The notes under the pieces: generated by a model
Database searches by the model: none
Told to the model about the DNA's origin: nothing
The model's input: the letters and a program-made list of their open reading frames with translations, nothing else
Position numbers and translations under genes: made by a program
DNA from: an uncultured Lachnospiraceae bacterium
Lineage (GTDB): Bacteria; Bacillota; Clostridia; Lachnospirales; Lachnospiraceae
Assembly: GCA_934370915.1 (NCBI GenBank)
Contig: CAKRNI010000001.1
Location: forward strand, 1 to 54,043
Direction: 5' to 3'
DNA length: 54,043 nt
In this document: positions 15,095-23,488 of the stretch, piece by piece
Position numbering within the stretch: the stretch's first letter is position 1
Layout: each line of letters opens with the position of its first letter

Positions 15095-15614
15095 AATCAT
15101 CATGTTCTGAGATAATAGGAATATTATATTTAGCGATAGTTTTTTCTCGCCATAAAGCGTAAACTTCTTCATCGATGGTTTTGGATATATATAAATTACG
15201 CATTTTGGCCCAATCTTGCAAGAAAATATTCAGATTATCATCGGTAAAAGAAATTCCCCACATGGTACGTTTGTTTCCGTGTGAGTCGACAGCGGTAGCT
15301 TTGGTTGGATAGACATCTAATTCAGCGATATTCATGATATCAAAAAACATATCAATAATATCTGTGTAGGTGTTAAATACTTTGTTCATGCTTTTTCGCG
15401 GCGATAGTCCACATAGCCAACTTAATGAGATGTTAAATGTTGTTGCAATTTTTATCAACATTTCAAGAGACGGTGTTTTAGCACCAATTTCGTAAGACGA
15501 TATACTGACTGGTGAAGCATTTATACGTTCTGCGAATTCTTTTTGAGTCAGTTGTAGGTCAGAACGAAGTTCTTTAAGATGAGCAGATAATTGTTCAGAA
15601 AATTTGGCATCCAT
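15093..15614 (-). CDS. Second XRE-family repressor
   Basis: 173 residues. HTH_3 in residues 1-70 (LRSDLQLTQKEFAERINASP, SYEIGAKTPSLEMLIKIATT, then ISLSWLCGLS); the C-terminal 100 residues are unclassified. ATG 15614 follows AAGGAGGTGCTCTG. Its promoter (TTGTAT-17-TATAAT) diverges from that of an RHH gene, with dyads between them. A second immunity switch embedded ahead of the late genes is unusual and suggests acquisition from another element. Confidence 0.85.
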   Translation of the reverse strand: MDAKFSEQLSAHLKELRSDLQLTQKEFAERINASPVSISSYEIGAKTPSLEMLIKIATTFNISLSWLCGLSPRKSMNKVFNTYTDIIDMFFDIMNIAELDVYPTKATAVDSHGNKRTMWGISFTDDNLNIFLQDWAKMRNLYISKTIDEEVYALWREKTIAKYNIPIISEHDD

Positions 15615-15639
15615 CAGAGCACCTCCTTTATGTATATAT

Positions 15640-15668
15640 ATTATACCATATTGATAATATATATACAA
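15640..15668 (-). promoter_or_regulatory. Promoter of second repressor
   Basis: Minus-strand TTGTAT (15663-15668), 17-bp spacer, TATAAT (15640-15645), reading into the repressor at 15614. Confidence 0.65.
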
Positions 15669-15695
15669 TGAGAAAATAAAACTATGCCAATAGTA

Positions 15696-15724
15696 TTGAC
15701 ATAATACTAATAGTATGATAACAT
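15696..15724 (+). promoter_or_regulatory. Rightward promoter with embedded dyad
   Basis: TTGACA (15696-15701), 17 bp, TAACAT (15719-15724). The spacer contains the odd dyad ATACTA-A-TAGTAT (15704-15716), with a further TAGTAT half-site over the -35 at 15691: a likely operator for the divergent repressor. Confidence 0.7.
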
Positions 15725-15747
15725 AAAACATGGGAGGAGGGATAACG

Positions 15748-15891
15748 ATGAAGCAAATTATATTAAAAGTTAAAGATGAAACACATAAAGCAGCGAGAAT
15801 CAAGGCTTTAATGTTAGATAAATCTTTAATGCAGTATGTGATAGATCTTATGGAAAAAGATTTAGACAACAAAAAAGAGCAATCACGCTAA
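15748..15891 (+). CDS. 47-residue ribbon-helix-helix-like protein
   Basis: Short frame with GGAGGAGGG upstream. MKQIILKVKDETHKAARIKA followed by LMLDKSLMQYVIDLM matches the strand plus two helices of an Arc/MetJ-like RHH fold. Its stop codon lies within a hairpin. Divergent from the second repressor, it occupies the Cro position of this mini-switch. Confidence 0.65.
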   Translation: MKQIILKVKDETHKAARIKALMLDKSLMQYVIDLMEKDLDNKKEQSR

Positions 15892-15915
15892 GTTTGGCGA
15901 CCTACGTGATTGCTC
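15877..15915. terminator. Hairpin over the stop of the RHH gene
   Basis: GAGCAATCAC pairs with GTGATTGCTC. On the minus strand it is followed by TTTTTTG, so it is a good terminator for leftward transcription. On the plus strand it lacks a T-run and may only attenuate. Confidence 0.6.
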
Positions 15916-15946
15916 CAAAACCTGAAACCTGTAAACCCAGGAATCA

Positions 15947-15992
15947 CCTTGTATTGTAAGGGATTCCGTCAGAAATTGCAAGGAGGAATTTG
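15947..15992 (+). promoter_or_regulatory. Structured leader of BRO antirepressor gene
   Basis: Two dyads precede the ATG: GGAATC-A-CCTT paired with AAGG-GATTCC, and TTGCAA on both sides of the GGAGGAA ribosome site. The second could fold the ribosome site into a loop and control translation. Confidence 0.4.
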
Positions 15993-15994
15993 CA

Positions 15995-16807
15995 ATGCAG
16001 AATTTAATGGTCTTTGAAGGACACGATGTAGAAGTATTTGAACTGAATGGACAGGTATTATTTAACCCGAAGCATGTGGCTGAAATCTTGGGTATTAAGA
16101 ATGTGAATGATAATATCTCAAGAATGAATGCAAAACAGGTTGTAAAGCTGACAAATTCTAAAGTCGGTAAAACCGATTTTAGAAAATTACATAACACAGG
16201 CGAGAATTTCCTCACCGAAAGCGGCGTGTATAAGCTAGTATTCAAGAGCCACAAGCCAAATGCAGAAGCTTTCACAGACTGGATCGCAGATGAGGTTCTT
16301 CCGACTCTTCGTAAGACTGGTTCTTATGAGATGCCAAAACAGGACAAGCCGAAGAAGGAGAAACTGCCTTCCGTAAACATGATGGTAAAAAACATCAAAG
16401 AAGCCCTGCATGACGCTGGTGTGGATTCAAAGTACATAGCTGCCGAAGTAGTGCGGATCTATTCCGACTCCGGCTATCCGGTAAAGACAAAATTGATTTC
16501 TGATGTTCCGGAGCTTTGGGACTGCACCAGTATCGCAAAGAATCTGGGAATGTATTCGGAAAATGGCAGACCGCATGATAAGGCTGTCAGCGCAATCATC
16601 CAGAAGCTGGATCTCTTTACAGATGAAATCGTGAGAACTGCGTACAGTCGAAACGGGCATGACGGTGTCACAGTCCAGTATAAGGGAAGCGTCCTGGAGA
16701 AGGTCAGAGAATGGCTGATCGAAAACGATTATCCGACCGTAATTAAGCTGGAACTTTCCAATGGCAACAGCAATAAATGTAAGGTTGTTTACGGGGAGGT
16801 AGCATGA
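15995..16807 (+). CDS. BRO-N domain phage antirepressor
   Basis: 270 residues. The Bro-N domain covers about 1-110 (VFELNGQVLFNPKHVAEILG, NDNISRMNAKQVV, then TESGVYKLVFKS and AEAFTDWIADEVLPTLRKTG), the standard signature of baculovirus-repeat/antirepressor proteins. The C-terminal domain (about 125-270) is unclassified and may bind DNA. It is the second of three antirepressor-type genes in this prophage and lies beside the second repressor, its probable target. Confidence 0.88.
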   Translation: MQNLMVFEGHDVEVFELNGQVLFNPKHVAEILGIKNVNDNISRMNAKQVVKLTNSKVGKTDFRKLHNTGENFLTESGVYKLVFKSHKPNAEAFTDWIADEVLPTLRKTGSYEMPKQDKPKKEKLPSVNMMVKNIKEALHDAGVDSKYIAAEVVRIYSDSGYPVKTKLISDVPELWDCTSIAKNLGMYSENGRPHDKAVSAIIQKLDLFTDEIVRTAYSRNGHDGVTVQYKGSVLEKVREWLIENDYPTVIKLELSNGNSNKCKVVYGEVA

Positions 16808-17019
16808 TGAATATTCAGGAGGAATTAAGAATTTCTAATTATCAGCCAGTCTCATTCTTAAAAGGTTCAGAGATAGGAGACTTATATGAGGCAATGGTAG
16901 ACTATTGGCGATTAAAAGGGGCCGATGCGAGCGGAGTATTTGCAGCATCATTGTTTTATAATTTGGGACGCACCCATGGAATTCGCGATGAGCGGGCAAG
17001 AAAAAAGAAAGAGATGTAA
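16804..17019 (+). CDS. Hypothetical 71-residue protein
   Basis: Overlaps the BRO stop by 4 bp (ATGATGA), so translationally coupled. Unrecognised; the C-terminus is strongly basic (RDERARKKKEM). Contains GSEIGDLYEAMVDYWRLKG. Possibly a partner of the antirepressor. Confidence 0.6.
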   Translation: MMNIQEELRISNYQPVSFLKGSEIGDLYEAMVDYWRLKGADASGVFAASLFYNLGRTHGIRDERARKKKEM

Positions 17020-17163
17020 AAAGTGGGTAACTACGAGGGGGTACTTCCGTGATATTATGGTATCGTGCCTGAAGCCAAGGGCATACAGCCGGCGGCTTCC
17101 TACATCCTCCTCAAGTGAGAAGGTATACGTGGGCGGCCGTTAGGCAGAGCGGTCGCCAATTAT

Positions 17164-17236
17164 CAGGGCGTAGCTCAGTAAGCAGAGCAGATGATACTTA
17201 ATCAGCGTGTCGGAGGTGCAAGTCCTTCCGTCCTGG
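17164..17236 (+). tRNA. Degenerate tRNA-Lys(CTT)-like gene
   Basis: 73 bp that fold as a cloverleaf: acceptor CAGGGCG/CGTCCTG (7 pairs with one G-T), D-arm GCTC/GAGC, anticodon stem GATGA/TCAGC with one mismatch, variable GTGTC, T-arm GGAGG/CCTTC. The anticodon loop is TACTTAA, giving CTT (Lys) but with A instead of the universal U33; the T-loop is TGCAAGT instead of TTCRANT. CCA is not encoded. Either a decaying phage tRNA or a tRNA-like RNA with another job. Confidence 0.6.
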
Positions 17237-17262
17237 TTTAATTCCATATTATCCCCCATGAG

Positions 17263-17292
17263 AAGCGCCTGTCGAGAGATGGGTGCTTTTTA
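17263..17292 (+). terminator. Terminator after tRNA-like gene
   Basis: AAGCGCC pairs with GGTGCTT (one G-T pair), followed by TTTTTAT. It closes the short tRNA-like transcript and isolates the ParA-like cargo gene. Confidence 0.7.
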
Positions 17293-17332
17293 TGTATAAA
17301 AAGTATAGATAGTATGTTCAAAATGTCAGAAC

Positions 17333-17381
17333 AGGTAAAATTAATACTTGACAAGGTAAAAACAATACCGTAAACTATAAT
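17333..17381 (+). promoter_or_regulatory. Promoter of ParA-like gene with direct repeats
   Basis: TTGACA at 17348-17353 with TAAACT (17-bp spacer) or TATAAT at 17376. The direct repeats AGGTAAAA-NN-AATAC at 17333 and 17354 are 21 bp apart and flank the -35 box, a spacing of two helical turns that suggests a regulator site. Confidence 0.6.
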
Positions 17382-17411
17382 ATATGAGAATTAATTGCGG
17401 GGAGGAAATTT

Positions 17412-18440
17412 ATGTATAGATACGCTTTTTGGAACAATAAGGGTGGAACAGGCAAAACAACACTATGCTTTCAAACCTTGTGTCAATATGCTATAGATCA
17501 CCCACAGCAGAAAATATTAGCTGTCGATGTATGCCCTCAAGCTAATTTATCAGAACTTTTATTGGGCGGACTTGTCGGTGCGGGAAGTGACAATTTAATG
17601 AAGATACAGGCACAGACTAAAAGAGCAACGATAGGAGGATATTTTCAAGATAAATTGCCAAATCCGTATTCTGATATGGATATTCATTTTATGGATTATG
17701 TGACTATTCCAAGTTTATATAACAATAATATTCCCACTAATATTATGTTGGTGTGTGGAGATCCTATTTTAGAGTTGCAGTCAAATGCAGTTTCAACATT
17801 AGCCAATACGCAAATACCAGGAACAAATACATGGATACGTGTAATAGAATGGATTTCTGATTTGTTAAATGCGGGAAAAGAGTATTATGATACGGTCTTT
17901 TTTGATATGAATCCAAGCTTTTCCATTTTTACTCAAATGGCATTAGCGGCATCGGATAAGTTAGTTCTCCCGGTCATGGCAGATGATTCATCAAGAAGGG
18001 CTATTCAAAATGTGTTTTCGTTAATATATGGATTTAAGTTACCGCATCCGATCTATCAAGAATTCGCATTTTCAACGAAAATGAAAAAAGCAAATAAAGC
18101 ACTTCCAGTTGTCCATTGTATTATAAAAAATAGATTAACACAGTATATGGGAGCAGCATCGGCGTATGGAGCAGTCTTAAAAACAATTGATGAGGTTATT
18201 GATGGGCTACTTCAAGAAGTTTGTAATGAAGCAATTTTTTCATCGATAGATAAAAAAGATTTACTTGTAGAGGCAAGAGATTTTCAGACAACGGGAGTTG
18301 TATCTACAGCAAGAGGATGTCCATTTTATGTACTGGAGAATCGAACGTATGTAATTCAAGGACGTAGGGTAGTTATAAAAGCTGAATATCTTAAAAATTG
18401 TAGAGATACCATCAAGGAAATAACATCCAAGTTACAGTAA
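17412..18440 (+). CDS. ParA/MinD-like ATPase (cargo gene)
   Basis: 342 residues with a deviant Walker A box, KGGTGKTTLCFQTLCQYA at residues 10-27, then ILAVDVCPQANLSELLLGG (Walker A prime region) and DTVFFDMNPSFSIF (Walker B). No ParB or parS candidate is adjacent. The gene is clearly more AT-rich than its neighbours, has its own promoter and terminator, and sits between a tRNA-like gene and the terminase: the profile of a recently gained moron. Possible roles are plasmid-like segregation or phage exclusion; the sequence does not decide. Confidence 0.8.
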   Translation: MYRYAFWNNKGGTGKTTLCFQTLCQYAIDHPQQKILAVDVCPQANLSELLLGGLVGAGSDNLMKIQAQTKRATIGGYFQDKLPNPYSDMDIHFMDYVTIPSLYNNNIPTNIMLVCGDPILELQSNAVSTLANTQIPGTNTWIRVIEWISDLLNAGKEYYDTVFFDMNPSFSIFTQMALAASDKLVLPVMADDSSRRAIQNVFSLIYGFKLPHPIYQEFAFSTKMKKANKALPVVHCIIKNRLTQYMGAASAYGAVLKTIDEVIDGLLQEVCNEAIFSSIDKKDLLVEARDFQTTGVVSTARGCPFYVLENRTYVIQGRRVVIKAEYLKNCRDTIKEITSKLQ

Positions 18441-18457
18441 TGGAAGAAATGATGAAG

Positions 18458-18486
18458 GAGCCACCACCGCGTGGCTCTTTTCTTTT
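18458..18486 (+). terminator. Terminator after ParA-like gene
   Basis: GAGCCAC pairs with GTGGCTC around CACCGC and is followed by TTTTCTTTT. It insulates the cargo gene from the terminase operon and rules out a terS start at 18440. Confidence 0.8.
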
Positions 18487-18517
18487 ACCCAAAACCGACG
18501 AATCGGAGGTGATGAGC

Positions 18518-19282
18518 ATGGCCAGAGCGCCGGATCCGAGAATTGAAAAGGCGAAGGCCATGTACCTGGAAGGTATGAAATTGGTTGAGATTGCAAGTCA
18601 ACTAAATCTGCCGGAGGGAACGGTCCGCCGATGGAAGTCCACACATAAGTGGGAAAACGAACGCTCGGATAAGAAAAGCGAACGTTCGGAAAAACGAAAG
18701 CGCGGCGCCCAGCCGGGAAACAAGAACAGCTCCGGTGGTCCGCCGGGGAATAAGAAAGCAGTTACCACGGGAGAGTTTGAGACTCTCCTTTTTGATTGTC
18801 TGGAACCGGAAGAGCGGCGTCTGGCGCAGGCGGTTCCGGAAGATAAACAGACGCTGCTCATGCAGGAAATCCAGCTTCTTACGGTTCGGGAACGCCGGAT
18901 GCTGAAGCGGATTGACCTTCTGAGACAGTCTCCAGATGATTCCGAGGAGGTCTCCGGAGACGAGACAGGGATGACTGTTGTGAGTCATAAAATGGGAATC
19001 GAAAAGGACAAAGATACAGATCTTCGTGAATATCAGGGGAAGCTGGGGCAGATCCAGCACATTGAGGAAGCCTTAACCAGAGTTCAGGCAAGAAAACAGG
19101 CTGCAATCGATGCGCTGCACCGGTATGGTGTGGATGATGCACGCCTGGAGATCGAGATGATGAAGCTTGACCTGGCGGCGCTGAAGCTCGGCGGCCAGGA
19201 GCAGGAGATTGAAGATGACGGATTCTTGGCTGCTCTGAATGCAGAGTCTAATACGCTTTGGGGTGATGTCGATGGAGATTAA
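18518..19282 (+). CDS. terS: Terminase small subunit
   Basis: 254 residues. The N-terminal HTH (AKAMYLEGMKLVEIASQLNL, then PEGTVRRWKSTHKW) recognises the packaging site; a basic QPGNKNSSGGPPGNKKA linker and a helical oligomerisation region follow. This is the PBSX-type small terminase. ATG 18518 has GGAGGTG at correct spacing. Its 3' end overlaps terL by 11 bp. Confidence 0.9.
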   Translation: MARAPDPRIEKAKAMYLEGMKLVEIASQLNLPEGTVRRWKSTHKWENERSDKKSERSEKRKRGAQPGNKNSSGGPPGNKKAVTTGEFETLLFDCLEPEERRLAQAVPEDKQTLLMQEIQLLTVRERRMLKRIDLLRQSPDDSEEVSGDETGMTVVSHKMGIEKDKDTDLREYQGKLGQIQHIEEALTRVQARKQAAIDALHRYGVDDARLEIEMMKLDLAALKLGGQEQEIEDDGFLAALNAESNTLWGDVDGD

Positions 19283-20711
19283 GGATCATATCGCCGATAT
19301 GCGTGACAAGCTTCAGAAGATGAAGTCACAGAGAGGGCTTCTGACGAAGGTTCAGATATTCAAGTTCCAGCCGTTTTCCAGAAGACAGAAACAGGTTCTT
19401 ACCTGGTGGATGCCGGGGAGCCCTGTGAAAGATTATGATGGCATTATTGCGGACGGTGCGATCCGATCGGGAAAAACAGTTTGTATGTCGCTGTCCTTCG
19501 TGTTTTGGGCGATGGAGAACTTCAGCGGTCAGAACTTCGCCATGTGTGGCAAGACGATCGGTTCCTTCCGAAGAAACGTTCTATTCTGGCTGAAGCTGAT
19601 GCTCAAGAGCCGAGGGTACAAGGTTGCGGATCATCGGGCCGATAATCTGGTGGAAATCACCCGAAAGAATGTCACGAACCACTTTTACATCTTCGGTGGT
19701 AAGGACGAACGTAGCCAGGACCTGATTCAGGGTATCACTCTGGCAGGGGTATTCTGCGATGAGGCCGCGTTGATGCCGGAATCATTTGTGAATCAGGCGA
19801 CAGGACGTTGCTCGGTGACAGGATCCAAGTACTGGTTTAACTGCAACCCGGATGGACCATATCATTGGTTCAAGGTCAATTGGATCGACAAGGCGATCGG
19901 ATACCTCGGAAAGAAGAAGGCAGCCAGGCTGCAGGAAGAAGCCGCCGCGAAAGGCACGGAGCTGAACCTCAAGAAACTCCTGTATGTGCATTTCACGATG
20001 GACGATAACCTGAGCCTGTCAGAAGCGATCAAAGCCCGATATCGCAGCATGTACAGCGGCGTGTTCTTTAAGCGTTACATCGAAGGACTCTGGGCGATGG
20101 CTGAAGGGATCATCTATGACATGTTTGATCCGGACAGAAATGTGGTGGACGCAGAAGCCATTGCGGCGGAATACCGAAAGAAAACCGGACGGGAGTTCTG
20201 GATCGGTGACAAATATGTCAGCTGTGACTATGGTACCCAGAACCCGACGGCGTTCCTGTTGTGGAGCAAGGGAGCTGATAACAAGTGGTACTGCCGCAGG
20301 GAATATTACTATTCCGGACGCGATAAAGGGCAGCAGAAGACAGACAAAGAATTTGCAGATGATCTGATAGCCTGGCTTGCGGGCGAGAAGATCCGGGCGG
20401 TGATCCTGGATCCGGCGGCAGCGTCTTTCAAGGCACAGTTGGAAAAAGATGGGTACAAAGTAAAGAAAGCGAAAAATGATGTTCTGGATGGAATCCGTTT
20501 TGTGGCGACTCAGCTGCTGGCGGGTTCCATTTTTATTGACATATCTTGCGAGAACCTGCTGAAGGAATTTGCTTCTTACATCTGGGATGCAAAAGCCGGA
20601 GACCGCGGGGAGGATAAGCCGGTGAAGGAGCATGATCACGCGCTCGATGCTCTCCGCTATTTTTGCTACACGATCATTCGCGGAGTTGGTGGCATGAAGA
20701 TTTTAAAGTGA
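19272..20711 (+). CDS. terL: Terminase large subunit (PBSX family)
   Basis: 479 residues. ATPase motor with Walker A GAIRSGKT (about 62-69) and Walker B GVFCDEAALM (about 160), coupling motif after WFNCNPDG, and a C-terminal RNase H-like nuclease with VSCDYGTQNPTAF, AVILDPAAA and HDHALDALRY acidic residues. Packages DNA into the procapsid with TerS and portal. ATG 19272 follows GGGGTG by 6 bp; ATG 19266 is an alternative. Confidence 0.93.
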   Translation: MEIKDHIADMRDKLQKMKSQRGLLTKVQIFKFQPFSRRQKQVLTWWMPGSPVKDYDGIIADGAIRSGKTVCMSLSFVFWAMENFSGQNFAMCGKTIGSFRRNVLFWLKLMLKSRGYKVADHRADNLVEITRKNVTNHFYIFGGKDERSQDLIQGITLAGVFCDEAALMPESFVNQATGRCSVTGSKYWFNCNPDGPYHWFKVNWIDKAIGYLGKKKAARLQEEAAAKGTELNLKKLLYVHFTMDDNLSLSEAIKARYRSMYSGVFFKRYIEGLWAMAEGIIYDMFDPDRNVVDAEAIAAEYRKKTGREFWIGDKYVSCDYGTQNPTAFLLWSKGADNKWYCRREYYYSGRDKGQQKTDKEFADDLIAWLAGEKIRAVILDPAAASFKAQLEKDGYKVKKAKNDVLDGIRFVATQLLAGSIFIDISCENLLKEFASYIWDAKAGDRGEDKPVKEHDHALDALRYFCYTIIRGVGGMKILK

Positions 20712-20722
20712 GGTGAGGAAAC

Positions 20723-22120
20723 ATGAACATTGAAGTAATTAAGAAGCTGATCCGAAAATATCAGAGTGGGCATACGGATTTCGTGAGGCGAGCTGAAAAG
20801 GCGAAGGCTTATTATCGGAATGAGACGGATATTATGTTCCCACCGCTGAAGGAGGAGCAGGAGAAGAAAGAGAAGCCGCTGCGGAATGCAGACAACCGGA
20901 TTCCATTCAACTTCCACGGTTTGCTGGTCAACCAGAAGGCATCGTATATGTTTGCGGCACCTCCGATTTTTGATCTTGGAAATAAGGATGCGAACAAAAA
21001 GTTAACACAGTTTCTTGGGGATAAATATCCGAAAGTGTGTAAAGACCTGTGCATTGAGGCATCAAACTGTACGGTCGCATGGCTGCATGTCTGGAAGGAT
21101 GGAAAAGGTGCATGGAAGTATGCGGTAGTTCCGGCAGAACAGATCATTCCGGTATGGACGAATGATTTGGAAAAGGAGCTTTCTGGCGTGTTTCGGAGTT
21201 ATCAGAGTATCGATGAGGAAACCGGTGACAGGTATACCGTTTATGAGTACTGGAACGATAAAGAATGTACAGCATATCGGCTGAAAGCGGGAGACGAGCT
21301 GGATCAGTTGATTCCGTATCAGATGTTTCTGGTCGATCCGGAACTGTGCGAATATTCGGATTGCTATCAGCACGGAGTCGGGGAGGTACCATTCTTCCCA
21401 TTCTTTAACAATAACATCGACACAGACGATCTGAAGAACATCAAGCCGCTGATTGATACTTACTGTAAGGTGTTCAGTGGTTTTGTAAATGATCTGGAAG
21501 ACATTCAGGAAGTGATTTTCGTTCTGACCAATTATGGCGGCGAGGATCTGGGGCAGTTTCTCCGGGATCTCAAGGATTACAAAGCAATCCAGATCGAGAG
21601 CGACGGAGATGGGGATCATTCCGGCGTTTCAACATTAACAATCGAACTGCCGGTAGAAGCCAGAGAAAAGCTTCTGGAGATTACAAGAAAATGTATTTTC
21701 GAACAGGGCATGGGTATTGATCCGGATCCGCAGAACTTTGGAAACAGTTCCGGAGTTGCGCTGCAGTTCCTGTACTCTCTTCTGGAGCAGAAAGCCGGCT
21801 TACAGGAAACGGAGTTCCGCTTAGGCTTCGGACGGTTCATCCGCTGCATCTGCCGGCTTCAGGAGATCAAGATCAAAGACGGTACGATCGTACAGACTTG
21901 GACGAGGACCAGTGTGAAGAATGATCAGGAGTTATCCCAGATCGCGTCCCGGAGCAAGGGAATCATCTCCGATGAGACGATCGTCAGCCACCACCCGTGG
22001 GTAGATGATCCTGAGAAAGAAATGGATCTTTTGAAGGAACAGGAAGAAAGCTCAGCGGCAGATATCTCGGACATGTTCCCGAAAAAAGGCGCATCGGGTG
22101 ATGAAGGCGGTGATGCGTGA
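20723..22120 (+). CDS. Portal protein (SPP1 gp6-like)
   Basis: 465 residues of the phage_prot_Gp6 (SPP1-type) portal family. Landmarks: NRIPFNFHGLLVNQKASYMF early, ITEHYGDG-like region replaced by FFNNNIDTDDLKNIKPLIDT, and SGVALQFLYSLLEQKAGLQE in the C-terminal clip/stem area. Forms the dodecameric DNA channel at the capsid vertex. Stop overlaps the next gene start (TGATG). Confidence 0.9.
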   Translation: MNIEVIKKLIRKYQSGHTDFVRRAEKAKAYYRNETDIMFPPLKEEQEKKEKPLRNADNRIPFNFHGLLVNQKASYMFAAPPIFDLGNKDANKKLTQFLGDKYPKVCKDLCIEASNCTVAWLHVWKDGKGAWKYAVVPAEQIIPVWTNDLEKELSGVFRSYQSIDEETGDRYTVYEYWNDKECTAYRLKAGDELDQLIPYQMFLVDPELCEYSDCYQHGVGEVPFFPFFNNNIDTDDLKNIKPLIDTYCKVFSGFVNDLEDIQEVIFVLTNYGGEDLGQFLRDLKDYKAIQIESDGDGDHSGVSTLTIELPVEAREKLLEITRKCIFEQGMGIDPDPQNFGNSSGVALQFLYSLLEQKAGLQETEFRLGFGRFIRCICRLQEIKIKDGTIVQTWTRTSVKNDQELSQIASRSKGIISDETIVSHHPWVDDPEKEMDLLKEQEESSAADISDMFPKKGASGDEGGDA

Positions 22121-23484
22121 TGTCCTACTGGGAGAAACGCCAGGAAGAAGCATACAAGGCCGGTGAGATGCAGGTAAATCAGTATTTCATGCGACTGGAG
22201 AAAGCATTTAATCAGGCGAAACGGGAGCTTCAGAAGACCGTGGAGAGCTTTTATTGGCGGTATGCGAAGGAGAATGGACTGACGTATTCAGAAGCCCAGA
22301 AACGGCTTAATAAAGCGGAGCTGGGGGAACTGAAGGACTTCGTTGAGAAGGCAATGAACAACATCGGGAAATACAATCAGGATGTCAACAACATGTCCAT
22401 CAAGGCTAGGATGACCCGCTATCAGGCGTTGGAAGCGCAGGTGGATGCGATCCTCCGGGAACTGTATGCTGTGGAGTATGAAGCAGAAGGGGCACGGATG
22501 ATGCAGGAGGTATATGGTGATACCTATTACCGGACCTGGTATAACATTGATCAGTATCATGGCTTTCATGCCGAGTTCGCCCAGATCGAGCCAAGGACGA
22601 TTGAGCAGCTGATTGAATATCCGTTCAATGGTGCCAACTTCTCATCCAGGCTCTGGAAGCAGAAAGATCACCTGCAGTCTCAGCTCATGGAATCGCTGAC
22701 GACTATGATGGTCCAGGGATCATCACCGCAGAAACTGGCTGGGGAGTTCGCCAAGAAGATGCAGTCAAAGAAGGCGGATGCGTACCGGCTTCTGCACACA
22801 GAGAACTCATTCTTGATGAGTGAGGCAACTCACGCCGGGTATAAAGAGGACGGTGTGGAACAATATGAGATTCTGGCCACGCTGGACAGCAAGACCTGCG
22901 GCGTGTGCGGGAAGCTGGATGGGAAGATCTATTTTGTTTCGGAAGCGGTGGCAGGAAAGAATATGCCGCCGTTCCATCCGTGCTGCCGGTGCACAGACGT
23001 TCCCTATTATCCGGATACGCCGGCAGAAGGGCGAACGAGGATCGCACGCGATGCAGCGGGGAAGAACATATCTGTTCCGGCGGATATGACGTATGAAGAG
23101 TGGAAACGGAAATATATTGAAAAAGCCAATGATTCTGATATAATGAAATTGCCGAGAGCGAAGGAGTGCATTATTCCTACAGAAAAATTTACAGAATATG
23201 CGCTCAACCCGGAGAAGGCCCCAGATAAAGCGAAGGCATTTGAAAGAGCATTGGGATACACTGCGGAAAACGCAGATGAACTCATTAAACAAATACGAGG
23301 CAAAGTTCAGAAGTATAAGGCAGAAGAACGTGGCGATAACGGATATGGAATGACATATCAGATCATTATGGATATCGAAGGGCCGAATGGAAAAAGCGCA
23401 AAAGTGTTGACAGCATGGATAGATGATCGGAAAAAAGGAGAAACAAGATTAACAACCGTTCACATTGATAAAAGAAAGGGCTGA
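22120..23484 (+). CDS. MuF head protein fused to DUF6883 toxin-like domain
   Basis: 454 residues. Residues about 1-335 are the SPP1 gp7/Mu gpF head morphogenesis protein, including the zinc-like CGVCGKLDGKIY and HPCCRCTDVPYY motifs and the closing MTYEEWKRKYI. From about 343 the protein changes to a different, more AT-rich module (ECIIPTEKFTEYALNPEKAP, FERALGYTAENADELI, ending LTAWIDDRKKGETRLTTVHI) that matches DUF6883, a C-terminal domain of polymorphic toxins. Such MuF-toxin proteins are thought to be carried with the capsid. A small DUF4926-like gene follows by 4 bp. Confidence 0.85.
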   Translation: MSYWEKRQEEAYKAGEMQVNQYFMRLEKAFNQAKRELQKTVESFYWRYAKENGLTYSEAQKRLNKAELGELKDFVEKAMNNIGKYNQDVNNMSIKARMTRYQALEAQVDAILRELYAVEYEAEGARMMQEVYGDTYYRTWYNIDQYHGFHAEFAQIEPRTIEQLIEYPFNGANFSSRLWKQKDHLQSQLMESLTTMMVQGSSPQKLAGEFAKKMQSKKADAYRLLHTENSFLMSEATHAGYKEDGVEQYEILATLDSKTCGVCGKLDGKIYFVSEAVAGKNMPPFHPCCRCTDVPYYPDTPAEGRTRIARDAAGKNISVPADMTYEEWKRKYIEKANDSDIMKLPRAKECIIPTEKFTEYALNPEKAPDKAKAFERALGYTAENADELIKQIRGKVQKYKAEERGDNGYGMTYQIIMDIEGPNGKSAKVLTAWIDDRKKGETRLTTVHIDKRKG

Positions 23485-23488
23485 GAAA

